A stretch of DNA of 64,000 nt from an uncultured Collinsella sp. (GCA_934668345.1 CAKUNE010000001.1:248001-312000); one strand, 5' to 3'; shown: positions 44,606-54,654, counted from the stretch's first letter. A program made the numbers and translations. Notes: generated by a model from the letters alone, not told the origin.

Positions 44606-44806
44606 GCGTGTCACTCCCGTGGGGTTCGCTAAAACTGTCTCTATGGTCACATTTTAACCACTTCGGGAATCCTGCACGAAGGCGCTAGGCAACATTGGAA
44701 TTCGATTCCGCGCGAGGCTTTAAGATAGACATGATCGGCTGCATCGATGCGACTGGAATATTCTAGGAGCACGCCTCGTATTATTCGCCATTAGAGGAGG
44801 TCTTAC

Positions 44807-45133
44807 CTGGTTTACGTATGGGAATTCGAGTTCTTTGATTCGGACGGCATTGAACTTCCCGTGCCAGACTTCGGACATGAGCCGCGACACGGCGGCAAAA
44901 TTGTCGCTGTAGCCGTCAGCCGCGAACTCGGCGACATTCCCGCCGTCACCGCAGCGGATGCCGCGCGTATGCTCGGTGTTAGCTTAGCACGGGTGTCACA
45001 ACTGCTAAATGCAGGACTACTGGATTCATGGAAGGATGGCACCAAGCGCATGATGTCCAAAGCCTCCATCGAGGCACGACTCGCCGATGCACCAAGGGCG
45101 GGACGCCCCAAAGAGGCCCCCGTTGCCGTGTAA
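44807..45133 (+). CDS. Small helix-turn-helix protein, start codon uncertain
   Basis: A helix-turn-helix of excisionase/MerR type is clear: TAADAARMLGVSLARVSQLLNAG, then KRMMSKASIEARL. DNA binding is likely. The start is unusual. A strong GAGGAGG (44794-44800) stands 6 nt before an in-frame CTG at 44807, while the first standard start codon is the GTG at 44861, which has no ribosome binding site. The ATG at 44818 is out of frame and stops after six codons. From 44807 the protein has 108 residues, from 44861 it has 90. It has no obvious partner gene; its target may be its own promoter. Confidence 0.6.
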   Translation: MVYVWEFEFFDSDGIELPVPDFGHEPRHGGKIVAVAVSRELGDIPAVTAADAARMLGVSLARVSQLLNAGLLDSWKDGTKRMMSKASIEARLADAPRAGRPKEAPVAV

Positions 45134-45498
45134 GGCGATGCCGCTGTGGACTATCATCACCTGACATGCATGGCAGCCAGGAACGCTCGATTCGGGACTC
45201 ACTGCGCCCCGAATCGAGTTGGGCCCATTGCTGCAGGCTGATTCGCATCCCCGATCCCAAGAAAACAGAAGCGCCACTTGCTTCGTTGAGCCCCAACATC
45301 CGACCCCGGCTCCCCCTCGTATCCCCAGCGGCATTTCAACTCCAGGATATGTCGCGATCATGCCCGGTCATCCATGCAAATGGACACCACTCTAACACTG
45401 GGGTCAGATATCCCCCGCTGCGGCGTATAGGGTAAAATCTTGTCTGCCGCGGAATCCGCCTGCGGGCAACGCTCCGATCTCCGATTGGGGTGAAGCCT
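45134..45498. other. Intergenic stretch with one hairpin
   Basis: No gene is supported. CTCGATTCGGG pairs perfectly with CCCGAATCGAG in a hairpin within 45186-45218. It may terminate the upstream gene. Confidence 0.35.
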
Positions 45499-45591
45499 AT
45501 GAACTTGTTTCTTGAAATCCTGCGCCTCTCGATGTATGTAACCGGCATCGTCCGGAACCTCTACTCGATCTGGCGGGAATATAAGCAGTAA
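45499..45591 (+). CDS. Possible 30-residue peptide
   Basis: An ATG at 45499 with GGGGTG 6 nt upstream opens a 30-codon frame rich in Leu, Ile, Tyr and Arg, with an amphipathic-helix pattern (LFLEILRLSMYV, then a basic WREYK end). A perfect 10-bp hairpin follows 22 bp after the stop codon (45614-45639). The arrangement resembles type I toxin or other small membrane-active peptides. No homologs are known to me. Confidence 0.35.
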   Translation: MNLFLEILRLSMYVTGIVRNLYSIWREYKQ

Positions 45592-45613
45592 CGGATAGCG
45601 AAGGGAGTCATGC

Positions 45614-45639
45614 AAAGGGCCGGTCGCACCCGGCCCTTT
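45614..45639. terminator. Perfect hairpin after the small peptide frame
   Basis: AAAGGGCCGG pairs with CCGGCCCTTT around a TCGCAC loop. It could terminate on either strand. Confidence 0.55.
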
Positions 45640-45868
45640 AGACGATAGTACCTGCGTTGCCCGCGCTTCCAAAGTTGACCGACTGAGGAGCGGGTTCCGC
45701 GGCACATCCTGATTTTACCCAGTGGCAAGGCTCTTTTACAGCCGTTCCACCGTTTATTTACATCCGCCAATCAAGACGAGGCTACTACGCACCTTTATTA
45801 CACACGATGTTTTCAGCCTGGTATAAACAAGTTCAATAATAGAATGCAAATCCTACCATCGTGTCTGA

Positions 45869-45976
45869 TTACGAAAGGATTTTTGCCTTTTCTGCAGCAA
45901 ACTCTTCCTCGGTAAGTACTCCACTCTCACGCAGTGCTGCAAGCCTCTCAAGCCTTGCAACTACATCAATCGCTAT
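45869..45976 (-). pseudogene. SHOCT domain in a shifted frame after the upstream gene
   Basis: Read one frame away from the gene at 45966, the minus strand encodes VVARLERLAALRESG followed by VLTEEEFAAEKAKILS and a stop at 45869. This is a complete SHOCT domain, normally the C-terminus of such proteins. There is no start codon or ribosome binding site of its own. The two frames overlap around the TGA at 45966, which suggests a frameshift mutation, a programmed frameshift or a sequence error. Confidence 0.6.
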
Positions 45977-46337
45977 CCGCCAGCGTCTCAATAGTCTGTG
46001 AAACCTGCGGATACCGCTCGAGCTCCTTCGATAGGGCATCGACTATCTTGGCAATATTCTTTGCATTTTTGCCCCCGTTTAATACGTTTGCCCTGACCTT
46101 AGATGACGACTTGACAGTAACGCCAGATCCGCCTTCAACTGGAACAACCGAAATACTGATATTTTCGCCCCAAGACCAAAGGCTCATACCAATCTCGGCT
46201 GCAACTGTTCTTGTTGTGGGCGATGCACTATCAACTTTTACTTTAGGCAGCTTTTCCATAGCTGCCTTCAAGGCATTAAACGTGTCGTCAGGAGAATACG
46301 GTACCTGAAGCTGAAGCTGCTGATCCGCAAAACCCAT
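45966..46337 (-). CDS. Small conserved protein, probably cut off from a SHOCT domain
   Basis: 123 residues with no signal peptide. Strands and helices alternate (LQLQVPYSPDDTFNAL, TVAAEIGMSLWSWGENIS, VTVKSSSKV), and the ending VDALSKELERYPQV is helical. A SHOCT domain lies immediately after its stop codon, one frame away. Homologs often run straight from this type of domain into SHOCT, so the encoded protein may be truncated. The ATG at 46337 follows GGAGG. It lies 116 bp downstream of the zinc-ribbon gene on the same strand. Confidence 0.7.
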   Translation of the reverse strand: MGFADQQLQLQVPYSPDDTFNALKAAMEKLPKVKVDSASPTTRTVAAEIGMSLWSWGENISISVVPVEGGSGVTVKSSSKVRANVLNGGKNAKNIAKIVDALSKELERYPQVSQTIETLADSD

Positions 46338-46453
46338 AATCTGGCCTCCGCTTCTTACAAGATTAAGGCTATCGGCAATGGTAGCACGTTCCCAGCAGTC
46401 TTAAGTTCGTCTCATGACCTTGCGATGCAGCCCGACGCCCCGGCACCACTCCC

Positions 46454-47791
46454 CTACTTACCAAAAATCGCAGCGAACAATCCCTTGCGTTTGGGCTTTT
46501 CTTCTCGGTAGGAACCCTCAGCTGCCGCTGCAACCTGGCGCGGTTGCTCGCCACCTCCACGGCGCACGATCTGGTATAGGAAGGGCGATTTAACGTATTT
46601 GACCTCGATGGGCGTGGCATGCACGGTACTTTCGCCGGACAGATGTAGACTCGGATTGAGCGACGCCACCACATGCGTCTCGCGCTTGTCGCTAAACACC
46701 ACCGCTGCCGCGCGGCTCGTCTGGCCGTTTACGGCAATGCGCACCTGCTCGCCATCGCGGCTGTCCGTCGCCGGACGATCGACAAAGTACACCGGCACCA
46801 TCGCCAGGCCGTCCTTATGCTTGCGGGCCTTGCGCGCCCAAGTGCGGATGCTCTTTTTATTGAGCCCCAGCACCGCCTCGGCATCGTTGCCGGCAATGTC
46901 GAGCGCCAACTTATCAATGACCACCTGGTCCTTGGTAGACGCATCGACGGAGACAACGCGAAAGTCACCTTCCTGCATGGCCGGGTCAAACGGCCCAACC
47001 TTGGCAAAGTCCCACGGCTCCAAAATGCCCATAAGGCGAACATCCAGATAGTTTGCCCGCGGATACGCCCAGTCGAGCACCTCGTAGTACACCAGGGTTT
47101 CCTTGCTCAGGCCCTTGCCCGGGAAGCTCGCCATCATACGCAGGTCCGCCAGCGCCATGGGGAAATAGAAGAGCATCATGTCGTTTTGGATCGCGTCTTC
47201 CACGTCGTGCCCGGCAAAGGCATCCGGGTACTGGCGCACCAGCTGCAGCGCGTTGGCACGTGCCTGCTGCGGCGAAATTTCGCAGGGAATACCCTGCTCC
47301 GGCACATACTCCGCACCCACGCCCATGGTCAGACGTTTGCTAAACGTACCGGGCTTGAGCAGGTCGGCAATGCCGATCTTGTTGCCGCAGGACGGGCACT
47401 CAAACACACGCTGCGTTGACTCGCCCTCAAAGGACGCTCCGCAGAAGGGGCAGGGAATGCTCACGTGCGTCGCTTCTTGGAACTCCTGCGCCGTGCCGCG
47501 GTCCTCCCACAGCAGATGTTCCAGGACCGACTGATTGCGCCAGTGCGAATTGAAGAAATACCAGTCCGGGTCCTCCGGGCGCTCGAGTTGCGACACATGC
47601 GTGAGCTTGAGCAGTCCATCCACTACCGTCAACGGCGTATGGCGAATGCCCAAAGCGCTCTTGGGCCCTCCGGCGTCCGCCTGCCACGGAATGACCGCAC
47701 CGCAATAAGCGCACTCAAAGCTGCGCTTAGCTTGGTGCGAGTACATAGGGCCGCCGCAGTTTTGACATTTAATGGCAAACATCTCGTCCAT
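46454..47791 (-). CDS. Zinc-ribbon protein of unknown function
   Basis: 445 residues. Two zinc ribbons stand in the N-terminal third: CQNCGG...CAYCG at the N-terminus and CPFCG...CPSCG near residues 115-137. The remainder contains beta-rich segments (DAIQNDMMLFYFPMALADLRM, VVIDKLALDIAG) and a basic tail (KPKRKGLFAAIFGK). Such proteins are often genomic neighbours of SHOCT-domain proteins, as here. The ATG at 47791 follows GGAGG. Function unknown. Confidence 0.8.
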   Translation of the reverse strand: MDEMFAIKCQNCGGPMYSHQAKRSFECAYCGAVIPWQADAGGPKSALGIRHTPLTVVDGLLKLTHVSQLERPEDPDWYFFNSHWRNQSVLEHLLWEDRGTAQEFQEATHVSIPCPFCGASFEGESTQRVFECPSCGNKIGIADLLKPGTFSKRLTMGVGAEYVPEQGIPCEISPQQARANALQLVRQYPDAFAGHDVEDAIQNDMMLFYFPMALADLRMMASFPGKGLSKETLVYYEVLDWAYPRANYLDVRLMGILEPWDFAKVGPFDPAMQEGDFRVVSVDASTKDQVVIDKLALDIAGNDAEAVLGLNKKSIRTWARKARKHKDGLAMVPVYFVDRPATDSRDGEQVRIAVNGQTSRAAAVVFSDKRETHVVASLNPSLHLSGESTVHATPIEVKYVKSPFLYQIVRRGGGEQPRQVAAAAEGSYREEKPKRKGLFAAIFGK

Positions 47792-48008
47792 GGAAACGTC
47801 CTCCTTTGCACAAAGCTGTCGACATTAAGTATGTCGAGCAAACAGGCACATGCCCATACCCATGTGGCCCAAAATGGACCACCCAGGCAGACGGGAAGGC
47901 TCGCTCGTTAGCACCGGCAGACTATTGCTGCATTTTCTGAGCATCGGTGCACGGCGCCCCCGCGCGAGCTACACTATCCCCTTAAACATGATTGTGAGGA
48001 CGACCGCT

Positions 48009-49190
48009 ATGCTATTTGTAAATCGGCTGGTACATACGCTTGTTCCCGGCAGCGAGAGCGAGCCGGTCGATGCATCTTGCCGCACCAACGCGGGCTTTTC
48101 CGCAAGCCTCGTCTGCATTGGCCTCAACATCACCCTGTGCCTGGCCAAGGGCATCGCGGGCCTGCTCGCCGGCTCCGTCTCCCTCATCGCCGACGCTTTC
48201 AACAACCTCTCCGATGCCTCGAGCAACATCGTAAGCCTGCTCGGGTTCCGCCTTGCCAGCCGCCCGGCAGACGAAGGCCACCCCTATGGCCACGGCCGCT
48301 ACGAGTACCTAGCCGGTCTGTTCGTCGCCGTCCTGGTTTGCGCCGTCGGCATCAACCTGATCCTCGAGTCGGTCACTAAGATCATCAAGCCTTCCCCCAC
48401 TGCATATTCGGTGCTCTCCTTAGCCGCTCTCGTCTTGTCCATGCTCGTTAAGCTCTGGATGGCCGCGTTCAACCGCACGCTGGGCAACCGCATCGACTCG
48501 GAGACGCTCATCGCCACAGCACAGGACTCCAAAAACGATGTCATCACCTCGGGCTCGGTCTTGGTGGCGGCGCTTATTTCGCAGACGACCGGCTTCGACC
48601 TCGATGGCTGGGCAGGCCTGGGTGTGGGCATCTTCATCTGCATCAGCGGCATGGGTCTAGTGCGCGACGCCATCAGCCCGTTGCTGGGACAAGCGCCCGA
48701 CCCCAAGCTCGTCCAGGCAATCCGCGACAAGATCATGTCCTATCCGCAGGTCTTGGGCACACACGACCTGATGGTGCACGACTACGGCCCCGGTCGTCAG
48801 TTTGCCAGCGCCCACGTGGAGATGCCCGGCGAGGGCGATGCGTTTGAACATCACGAGATCCTGGACGCCATCGAGCACGATATCAAACGGCAGATGGACA
48901 TCGGTATCACGCTGCACTGCGACCCCATCGCGACAACCGGCGATGATTTGCGCGGCTGGGTCAAGCGCGGCATCATGCAGATCGACCCCGCACTCTCCAT
49001 CCACGACCTGCACGAGCACGACGGGTTCGTTTCGTTTGACCTGGTGCGTCCCGACGGCTTTGACATATCCGACGAGGAGCTGCTGGAGCTCGTCACGCGC
49101 ATCGTGCACGAGCGCCGGCCCAACGTCTCATGCGTCGTTACGTTTGACTCGGGCTTTAGTTCGCCCGACCGTCCAGCAGAGCAGCTGTAG
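48009..49190 (+). CDS. Cation diffusion facilitator family transporter
   Basis: 393 residues. CDF exporters move Zn, Fe or Mn ions out of the cytoplasm in exchange for protons. The first CDF helices (ASLVCIGLNITLCLAKGIAG, SVSLIADAFNNLSDASSNIV), the GHPYGHGRYEYLAGL loop and the later DSKNDVITS motif with the metal aspartates are present. A long C-terminal cytoplasmic domain follows, about 100 residues longer than simple CDFs, consistent with two metal-binding repeats. I chose the ATG at 48009; an ATG at 47988 is possible. Confidence 0.9.
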   Translation: MLFVNRLVHTLVPGSESEPVDASCRTNAGFSASLVCIGLNITLCLAKGIAGLLAGSVSLIADAFNNLSDASSNIVSLLGFRLASRPADEGHPYGHGRYEYLAGLFVAVLVCAVGINLILESVTKIIKPSPTAYSVLSLAALVLSMLVKLWMAAFNRTLGNRIDSETLIATAQDSKNDVITSGSVLVAALISQTTGFDLDGWAGLGVGIFICISGMGLVRDAISPLLGQAPDPKLVQAIRDKIMSYPQVLGTHDLMVHDYGPGRQFASAHVEMPGEGDAFEHHEILDAIEHDIKRQMDIGITLHCDPIATTGDDLRGWVKRGIMQIDPALSIHDLHEHDGFVSFDLVRPDGFDISDEELLELVTRIVHERRPNVSCVVTFDSGFSSPDRPAEQL

Positions 49191-49202
49191 CCCGCTTAAC
49201 AG

Positions 49203-50192
49203 CTAGTTTCCCTGCGCGCCCGAGATGCCGTTTTGCAGTGCGTTCCAGGCATCCGTCGCCATGTCGCCCAAGTTCTGCGCGGTGTCGCCCAGGTTCTGCG
49301 CCGTGTCGCCCAGCTCTTGCGCTTTGTCTCCCAACTCCTGTGCCTTGTTGCTCAAGTCCTCCAGCGTATTGGAGCTCGAGCTGTCGGTACCGCTTTGGCC
49401 GCCGGACGAGTTGCCCGAGCTGTTCTTGTGCGTGAGCTGAATTTCGAGGTTGCCGCTGTCGTTATAGTAAGCAGAAGTAACGATCCAGTTGGCATCGACG
49501 ACGGGCGTTGAGCCATCATCAGTCAGGACCACGGCATTCGAAAGATCGGCGCCGCGCGACTTGAGGATCTTCTTGGCGTTGGACCAGTACTGCCCCGGGA
49601 TATCGCTCAGATCGACGGTGCTAGACGAGGCGGACTCGGTTTGCTCAACAGTGGCATCGGCCGTTGAACTCCCTCGCTTGTTAAGCATGCCCGACACGAT
49701 GGCAAACACAACCGACAGCGCAAAGAAGATCGCCAGCACGATGAGGATCTTCTTGATCACGCTCGACGAACGCGACGGCTTCTTCTCCTCGTCCTCGCCA
49801 TATTGCGGAATCGACTTGGGGTACTCGCGATACGGCTCGCGCGACTCGTAGCGAGGCTGCGCCGTGCGAGGCATATACGTCGTCTGCTGAGGCTGCGGAA
49901 TGGGATTCTGCGGCAGGTTGTCATAGGGATTCGGCGTCGAGGCAGCATAAGAATCCTGCGGCGCGTAATCAAACGGATCCGGAGCTGCGTTGCCATAGGG
50001 GCCTTGCGAAGATGTAGCGTACGAATCCTGCGCCGTGTCGCCATAGCCCATAACCCGGGTGGGCTCGGCAGAAGGCTGCGTCGCGGCGGGGTCGGTATAA
50101 CCGAGGTTGGGAACAACGCGGGTCGCATCGGCGCTATCGCCAGCCTGCGCGGAACCGTAGCCGCCCATCACGGTTGTCTTGTCCTGATCCAT
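49203..50192 (-). CDS. Membrane-anchored protein with heptad repeats, unknown function
   Basis: 329 residues. A Tyr/Pro/Gln/Asp-rich cytoplasmic tail (about 1-140) precedes one membrane helix (KKILIVLAIFFALSVVFAIV), then an extracellular PASTA-like segment (DLSDIPGQYWSNAKKILKSRGAD), a Ser/Gly linker and a C-terminal series of seven-residue repeats (AQELGDK, AQELGDT, AQNLGDT, AQNLGDM). The layout resembles a small signalling or cell-wall-sensing protein. The ATG at 50192 follows AAAGGA. Its stop codon faces the CDF gene 12 bp away. Confidence 0.75.
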   Translation of the reverse strand: MDQDKTTVMGGYGSAQAGDSADATRVVPNLGYTDPAATQPSAEPTRVMGYGDTAQDSYATSSQGPYGNAAPDPFDYAPQDSYAASTPNPYDNLPQNPIPQPQQTTYMPRTAQPRYESREPYREYPKSIPQYGEDEEKKPSRSSSVIKKILIVLAIFFALSVVFAIVSGMLNKRGSSTADATVEQTESASSSTVDLSDIPGQYWSNAKKILKSRGADLSNAVVLTDDGSTPVVDANWIVTSAYYNDSGNLEIQLTHKNSSGNSSGGQSGTDSSSSNTLEDLSNKAQELGDKAQELGDTAQNLGDTAQNLGDMATDAWNALQNGISGAQGN

Positions 50193-50329
50193 GCAACGAT
50201 TCCTTTCCGTCGCGCGTGAGCATCAAGTTATCCATGCATTCTACCCGCGCAAAAGCCTATGATGGGCAGAGCCCGTCGGTATCTACAAGACATGCGCGAC
50301 AGGTGGCAACAAGCGAATCGAGGAACGTC

Positions 50330-50566
50330 ATGGCAAAAAGCAAGCTCATCAAAGATACGACGCGCGCCGAACGCGAGGAGATCATTAAGCTGGCACTCGC
50401 GGGTTGCGGCAACGGCAGCTGCGATAACTGCGGAAGCTGCAGCTTGGGGGCTGGCGACCCCTACGGTACCTACCAGCCCTACATTGACGGCGAGATGGAA
50501 ATCGCCGATATCAACATGATGGTCGCCGAGCGCAACGCCAAGCTCTTCGGCCTTCAACGCGGTTAG
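50330..50566 (+). CDS. Small cysteine-rich protein
   Basis: 78 residues. Four cysteines are packed into CGNGSCDNCGSCSLG, possibly a metal or Fe-S site. The rest is charged helix and a YQPYIDGEMEIADINMMVAERN segment. The ATG at 50330 follows GAGGA. No family recognised. Confidence 0.7.
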   Translation: MAKSKLIKDTTRAEREEIIKLALAGCGNGSCDNCGSCSLGAGDPYGTYQPYIDGEMEIADINMMVAERNAKLFGLQRG

Positions 50567-50569
50567 AAA

Positions 50570-50607
50570 ACAAAAGCCCCGCCAGGCCTTGGGGGCACGG
50601 CGGGGCG
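50570..50607 (-). terminator. Terminator of fhs
   Basis: On the minus strand GCCCCGCC pairs with GGCGGGGC and is followed by TTTTGTTTT. Confidence 0.8.
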
Positions 50608-50631
50608 GGCGGGCAGCTAGGGGCAGCAGGC

Positions 50632-52299
50632 CTAGAACAGGCCAGTGATGTTGCCGTCGTTATCGACGTCGATGTTTTCGGCCGCGGGCACCTTGGGCAG
50701 GCCCGGCATGGTCAGAACGTTGCCAGTCAACGCGACCACAAAGTGGGCACCGGCGGAAACCTTGAGTTCGCGCACGGTGATGCGGAAGTTCTCGGGCGCG
50801 CCCAGAGCCTTGGCGTTATCGCTAAAGCTGTACTGGGTCTTGGCGACGCACACCGGCAGGTTGCCAAAGCCGTTCTCGCGCAGCTCGGCAAGCTGACGCT
50901 TGGCAGCCGGCGTAAAGTCAACGCCGTCGGCGCGGTAAACCTTGGTGGCAACGGCCTCGAGAGCGTCAGCCACATCGACGCCGTCCTCATAGGCAAACTT
51001 GAGCTCGCTCGGCTGCTCAATCAGACGCATGACCTCATCGGCAAGCTCGAGCGCGCCCTCGCCGCCCTTGGCCCAGACCTCGGAAAGCTTAACGTTGACG
51101 CCGAGCTTCTGGCACTCGGACTCGATGAGCGCAAGCTCGGCCTCGGTGTCCGTCGGGAAGCGGTTGATGGCGACTACGCAGGGCAGACCATAAACGTTCT
51201 GGATGTTGTCGACGTGACGCAGCAGGTTGGGCATGCCGGCCTTGAGTGCCTCGAGGTTCTCCTCGTTGAGGTCGGCCTTGGCAACACCGCCGTTGTACTT
51301 AAGCGCGCGGGCAGTGGCGACGACCACAACAGCGCTGGGGCGAACGCCCGTCATGCGGCACTTAATGTCGAGGAACTTCTCGGCACCCAGATCGGCACCG
51401 AAGCCGGCCTCGGTAATAGCGACATCGCCAAAGCGCATCGCCATACGCGTGGCCATGATAGAGTTGCAGCCGTGGGCAATGTTGGCGAAGGGGCCGCCGT
51501 GGACAAACGCGGGCGTGCCCTCGAGCGTTTGCACCAGGTTGGGCTTGAGCGCATCCTTAAGCAACGCGGCCATGGCACCCTGGGCCTTAAGGTCACGGGC
51601 ACGGACGGGCTCACCGGCAAAGCTGTAGCCGACGACGATCTCGCCCAGGCGCTCCTTGAGGTCGCTGATACTCGTAGACAGGCACAGGATTGCCATGACC
51701 TCGGAGGCGACGGTGATGTCAAAGCCGTCCTCGCGCGGCACGCCCTGGGCCTTACCGCCAATGCCGTCGATGACGTGGCGCAGCTGACGGTCGTTCATAT
51801 CGACGACGCGCTTCCAAGTGATGCGTTTAACGTCAATACCGAGTTGATTGCCCTGCTGGATGTGGTTATCAAGCATGGCAGCCAGCAGGTTGTTGGCAGC
51901 ACCGATAGCATGGAAGTCACCGGTAAAGTGCAGGTTGATATCCTCCATGGGGATGACCTGAGCCCAGCCGCCGCCGGCAGCGCCGCCCTTAACGCCAAAG
52001 ACGGGGCCGAGCGAAGGCTCGCGCAGGGCCACGGCACTCTTGACGCCGCGTCGGCGCAAGCCATCGGCCAGACCGATGGTCGTGGTGGTCTTACCCTCGC
52101 CCGCAGGCGTTGGGTTGATAGCAGTCACGAGAACGAGCTTGGCCTGGTGATCAGTCGGCTCGTTGAGCAGTGAATAGTCGACCTTAGCCTTGTCGAAGCC
52201 GTACGGAATAAGGTGCTTAACGTCGACGCCGGCGTTCTTGGCCACCTCGGTAATAGGCAGCGGCGTGACAGAACGTGCGATTTCGATGTCAGTAGGCAT
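50632..52299 (-). CDS. fhs: Formate-tetrahydrofolate ligase
   Basis: 555 residues. Makes 10-formyl-THF from formate, THF and ATP. The P-loop [16 protein letters not shown] (about residue 60), [33 protein letters not shown] and [11 protein letters not shown] are signatures of the family. The ATG at 52299 follows AAAGGAC. It stands alone between terminators, but with fchA and folD (38-39.7 kb) completes the formate-to-methylene-THF branch. Confidence 0.97.
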   Translation of the reverse strand: MPTDIEIARSVTPLPITEVAKNAGVDVKHLIPYGFDKAKVDYSLLNEPTDHQAKLVLVTAINPTPAGEGKTTTTIGLADGLRRRGVKSAVALREPSLGPVFGVKGGAAGGGWAQVIPMEDINLHFTGDFHAIGAANNLLAAMLDNHIQQGNQLGIDVKRITWKRVVDMNDRQLRHVIDGIGGKAQGVPREDGFDITVASEVMAILCLSTSISDLKERLGEIVVGYSFAGEPVRARDLKAQGAMAALLKDALKPNLVQTLEGTPAFVHGGPFANIAHGCNSIMATRMAMRFGDVAITEAGFGADLGAEKFLDIKCRMTGVRPSAVVVVATARALKYNGGVAKADLNEENLEALKAGMPNLLRHVDNIQNVYGLPCVVAINRFPTDTEAELALIESECQKLGVNVKLSEVWAKGGEGALELADEVMRLIEQPSELKFAYEDGVDVADALEAVATKVYRADGVDFTPAAKRQLAELRENGFGNLPVCVAKTQYSFSDNAKALGAPENFRITVRELKVSAGAHFVVALTGNVLTMPGLPKVPAAENIDVDNDGNITGLF

Positions 52300-52445
52300 G
52301 GGCGGTCCTTTCGTTACCGAATGAGAAAAAGACCAATTCAGCATAGCACGGGCGCGCAATAGTAAAACACCCGTAACCGATGAATGGCGATATGTTTATC
52401 CAATGCTCAGCGATAGCCTACAGACTAGCCAAAACAAACCCGTCT

Positions 52446-53513
52446 CTAAACGGCTGGCTCAATTCCCAAATGCTCAAAGGTGCGAAGCGTTGCCTGGCGG
52501 CCCTGGGGCGTGCGAATCATCAAGCCGCACTGCAGCAGATAAGGCTCATAGACATCCTCGAGCGTTCCCGGGTCCTCGCCCACCGCGCTGGCAAGGGTCG
52601 TCAGGCCCACGGCACGACCGGAGAACGTCTTGGCGAGTGTCTCCAAAATGCGAATATCCATCCAGTCCAAGCCAAGCTCGTCGATCTCAAAAAACTCGAG
52701 CGCCTGACGGCAGATATCGAGCTCAATAGGCCCGTTGCCGCGCACCTGCGCGTAATCGCGCACGCGTTTGAGCAGACGGTTGGCAAGACGCGGCGTGCCA
52801 CGCGAGCGCGAGCCGATCTCGAGCGCGCTGGGATGGTCGATTGTCACGCCCAGAATGGTCGCCGAGCGTGTCACAATCTGGGCAAGCTCCTCGACCGTGT
52901 AGTAATCCAAGCGATACGAAATGCCAAAGCGATCACGCAGCGGGCCGGTCAGCATGCCCGAACGGGTCGTGGCCGCCACCAGCGTAAACTTGGGAATATC
53001 CAGGCGAATCGAACGCGCCGCAGGACCCTTGCCGATCACGATATCGAGCGCAAAGTCCTCCATCGCGGGGTACAGGACTTCCTCGACCGAACGGTTGAGA
53101 CGGTGGATCTCGTCGATAAACAGCACGTCACCCGGCTGCAAGTTAGTAAGGATGGCTGCCAGGTCGCCGGTACGCGCGATGGCCGGACCGCTCGTCGTCT
53201 TGATCTGAGCGCCCAGCTCGTTGGCGATAACGGTGGCCAGCGTGGTCTTGCCCAGACCCGGAGGGCCCGAGAAGATCACGTGGTCGAGCGTCTCGCCACG
53301 GCTCTGCGCCGCTTCGATCAACACGCGCAGGCTCTGCTTGATGTGCTCCTGGCCACAGTAGTCGTCCAGGCGCTGGGGGCGCAAAGTGCGATCGACATCG
53401 AGGTCCTCGGCCGTCAGCTCCGAGCCCACCATGCGCTCGCCGTGCGCCATGGATGCCGCCGGCGAGTTGCCGGGCGTCGCCCACAGGTCCTGAGAGTCAT
53501 CGGCTTCCCACAT
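52446..53513 (-). CDS. ruvB: Holliday junction branch-migration ATPase RuvB
   Basis: 355 residues. Walker [11 protein letters not shown], Walker [12 protein letters not shown], sensor motif ATTRSG and the arginine-finger region GPLRDRFG are all present; the winged-helix C-terminus ([19 protein letters not shown]) binds DNA. The ATG at 53513 overlaps the ruvA stop by 1 nt (TGATG). Part of ruvCAB. Confidence 0.97.
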   Translation of the reverse strand: MWEADDSQDLWATPGNSPAASMAHGERMVGSELTAEDLDVDRTLRPQRLDDYCGQEHIKQSLRVLIEAAQSRGETLDHVIFSGPPGLGKTTLATVIANELGAQIKTTSGPAIARTGDLAAILTNLQPGDVLFIDEIHRLNRSVEEVLYPAMEDFALDIVIGKGPAARSIRLDIPKFTLVAATTRSGMLTGPLRDRFGISYRLDYYTVEELAQIVTRSATILGVTIDHPSALEIGSRSRGTPRLANRLLKRVRDYAQVRGNGPIELDICRQALEFFEIDELGLDWMDIRILETLAKTFSGRAVGLTTLASAVGEDPGTLEDVYEPYLLQCGLMIRTPQGRQATLRTFEHLGIEPAV

Positions 53514-54133
53514 CACGCATCCATTCCGAGTCGCTTAAGCGCCGCGCCGAGCAAATCCTCGACACGCATATCCTGCCCATCATACCCGCTCAGAGCGACA
53601 TCGGTCTCCTGCGGGCTAAAGCCCATGGAAAGGAGTGCCGCACGGGCATCATCAATGGCCGAAGGAGCGGCGGCGGGCACGGGCATCGCAACCTGACCGG
53701 GGATCGCATCGACCGGCACAAAGCCCTTGTCCTTGGCAAAGGTGCTCTTGAGCTCCAAGATGAGGCGCTGGGCGGTCTTTTTGCCCACGCCGGGCACCTT
53801 GGCCATGCCCTTGTCGTCCTCGGCCATCACCAGGGAATACAGCTGTCCCACGGTATAGGTGGAAAGTACGGCGAGCGCCAAGCGCGGGCCAACGCCCGAG
53901 ACGGACACGAGCCGGTCGAACATCGTGCGCTCATCCTTTGAAGAAAAACCGAAAAGTGTCATGGCGTCCTCGCGCACCTGCATACGCGTGTAGAGGCGGA
54001 CCTCGCCGCCGGGCGTCGGCAACGTGGCCGCAGTGCCGCCAGAAATGCCGAGTTCAAAGCCAACGCCCGACACGTCGACGACGGCCGAGCTCATCGTGGC
54101 CTCGACAAGCGTTCCATGGAGCTGGGAAATCAT
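53513..54133 (-). CDS. ruvA: Holliday junction helicase subunit RuvA
   Basis: 206 residues. N-terminal OB fold ([23 protein letters not shown]), two helix-hairpin-helix motifs ([17 protein letters not shown] and [19 protein letters not shown]) and a C-terminal domain that binds RuvB ([13 protein letters not shown]). The ATG at 54133 overlaps the ruvC stop by 1 nt. Confidence 0.96.
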   Translation of the reverse strand: MISQLHGTLVEATMSSAVVDVSGVGFELGISGGTAATLPTPGGEVRLYTRMQVREDAMTLFGFSSKDERTMFDRLVSVSGVGPRLALAVLSTYTVGQLYSLVMAEDDKGMAKVPGVGKKTAQRLILELKSTFAKDKGFVPVDAIPGQVAMPVPAAAPSAIDDARAALLSMGFSPQETDVALSGYDGQDMRVEDLLGAALKRLGMDA

Positions 54134-54654
54134 CAGTATCCGGTTCCTCTCTGTTGATAGAACTCGCCACCGGTAAGGGCACGGGTGCGGCTGAGGTTTA
54201 CGTGGCAGATGGCGCAAGCCAGGGCATCGGCGGCATGGTCGGGATGCGGGTCGTGGTCGAGCTGCGTGAGCGTACGAACCATATACGCGACCTGCCGTTT
54301 GTCCGCGGCTCCGGTGCCCACAACAGCCTGCTTAATCTGCATAGGCGTGTACTCGCCAATCTCGAGCGCGCATTCCGAAAGCGCCACGAGCGCGGCACCG
54401 CGGGCATGCGCCGTAGGGATGGCCGAGCGAACGTTGGCGCCAAAGTAAATGCTCTCGATGGCAGCGGTATCGGGTCGATAACGCTCCACGACGCCCTTGA
54501 GGTCGCGGGCGATATGCGACAGGCGCACCGCGAGCGGACTACCCGCGCTGGTCTCGATGCAGCCATAGGCACGGCAGCGAACCTCGCCACGCCGCTCCTC
54601 GATAATCCCCCAACCCGTATGAGCCAAACCGGGGTCAATGCCCAAGATAACCAA
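54133..54654 (-). CDS. ruvC: Crossover junction endodeoxyribonuclease RuvC
   Basis: 173 residues. Resolves Holliday junctions. The acidic catalytic residues lie in ILGIDPGLAHTGWG at the N-terminus, in AIESIYFG, and in DHAADALACAICH. I chose the TTG at 54654, 5 nt after GGAGG, because it places the start right before VILGIDPG as in other RuvC proteins; an in-frame codon at 54675 would add seven residues. First gene of ruvCAB, with an SOS-type box upstream. Confidence 0.93.
   Translation of the reverse strand: MVILGIDPGLAHTGWGIIEERRGEVRCRAYGCIETSAGSPLAVRLSHIARDLKGVVERYRPDTAAIESIYFGANVRSAIPTAHARGAALVALSECALEIGEYTPMQIKQAVVGTGAADKRQVAYMVRTLTQLDHDPHPDHAADALACAICHVNLSRTRALTGGEFYQQRGTGY

Noticed and set aside
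45358..45705. 115-codon minus-strand frame in the long gap
   Set aside because: No ribosome binding site, no recognisable domain, and it overlaps the hairpin and the better-supported short peptide frame.
49225..49345. CRISPR-like tandem repeats
   Set aside because: The repeated units are in-frame heptads inside the gene at 49203-50192, with no spacers.
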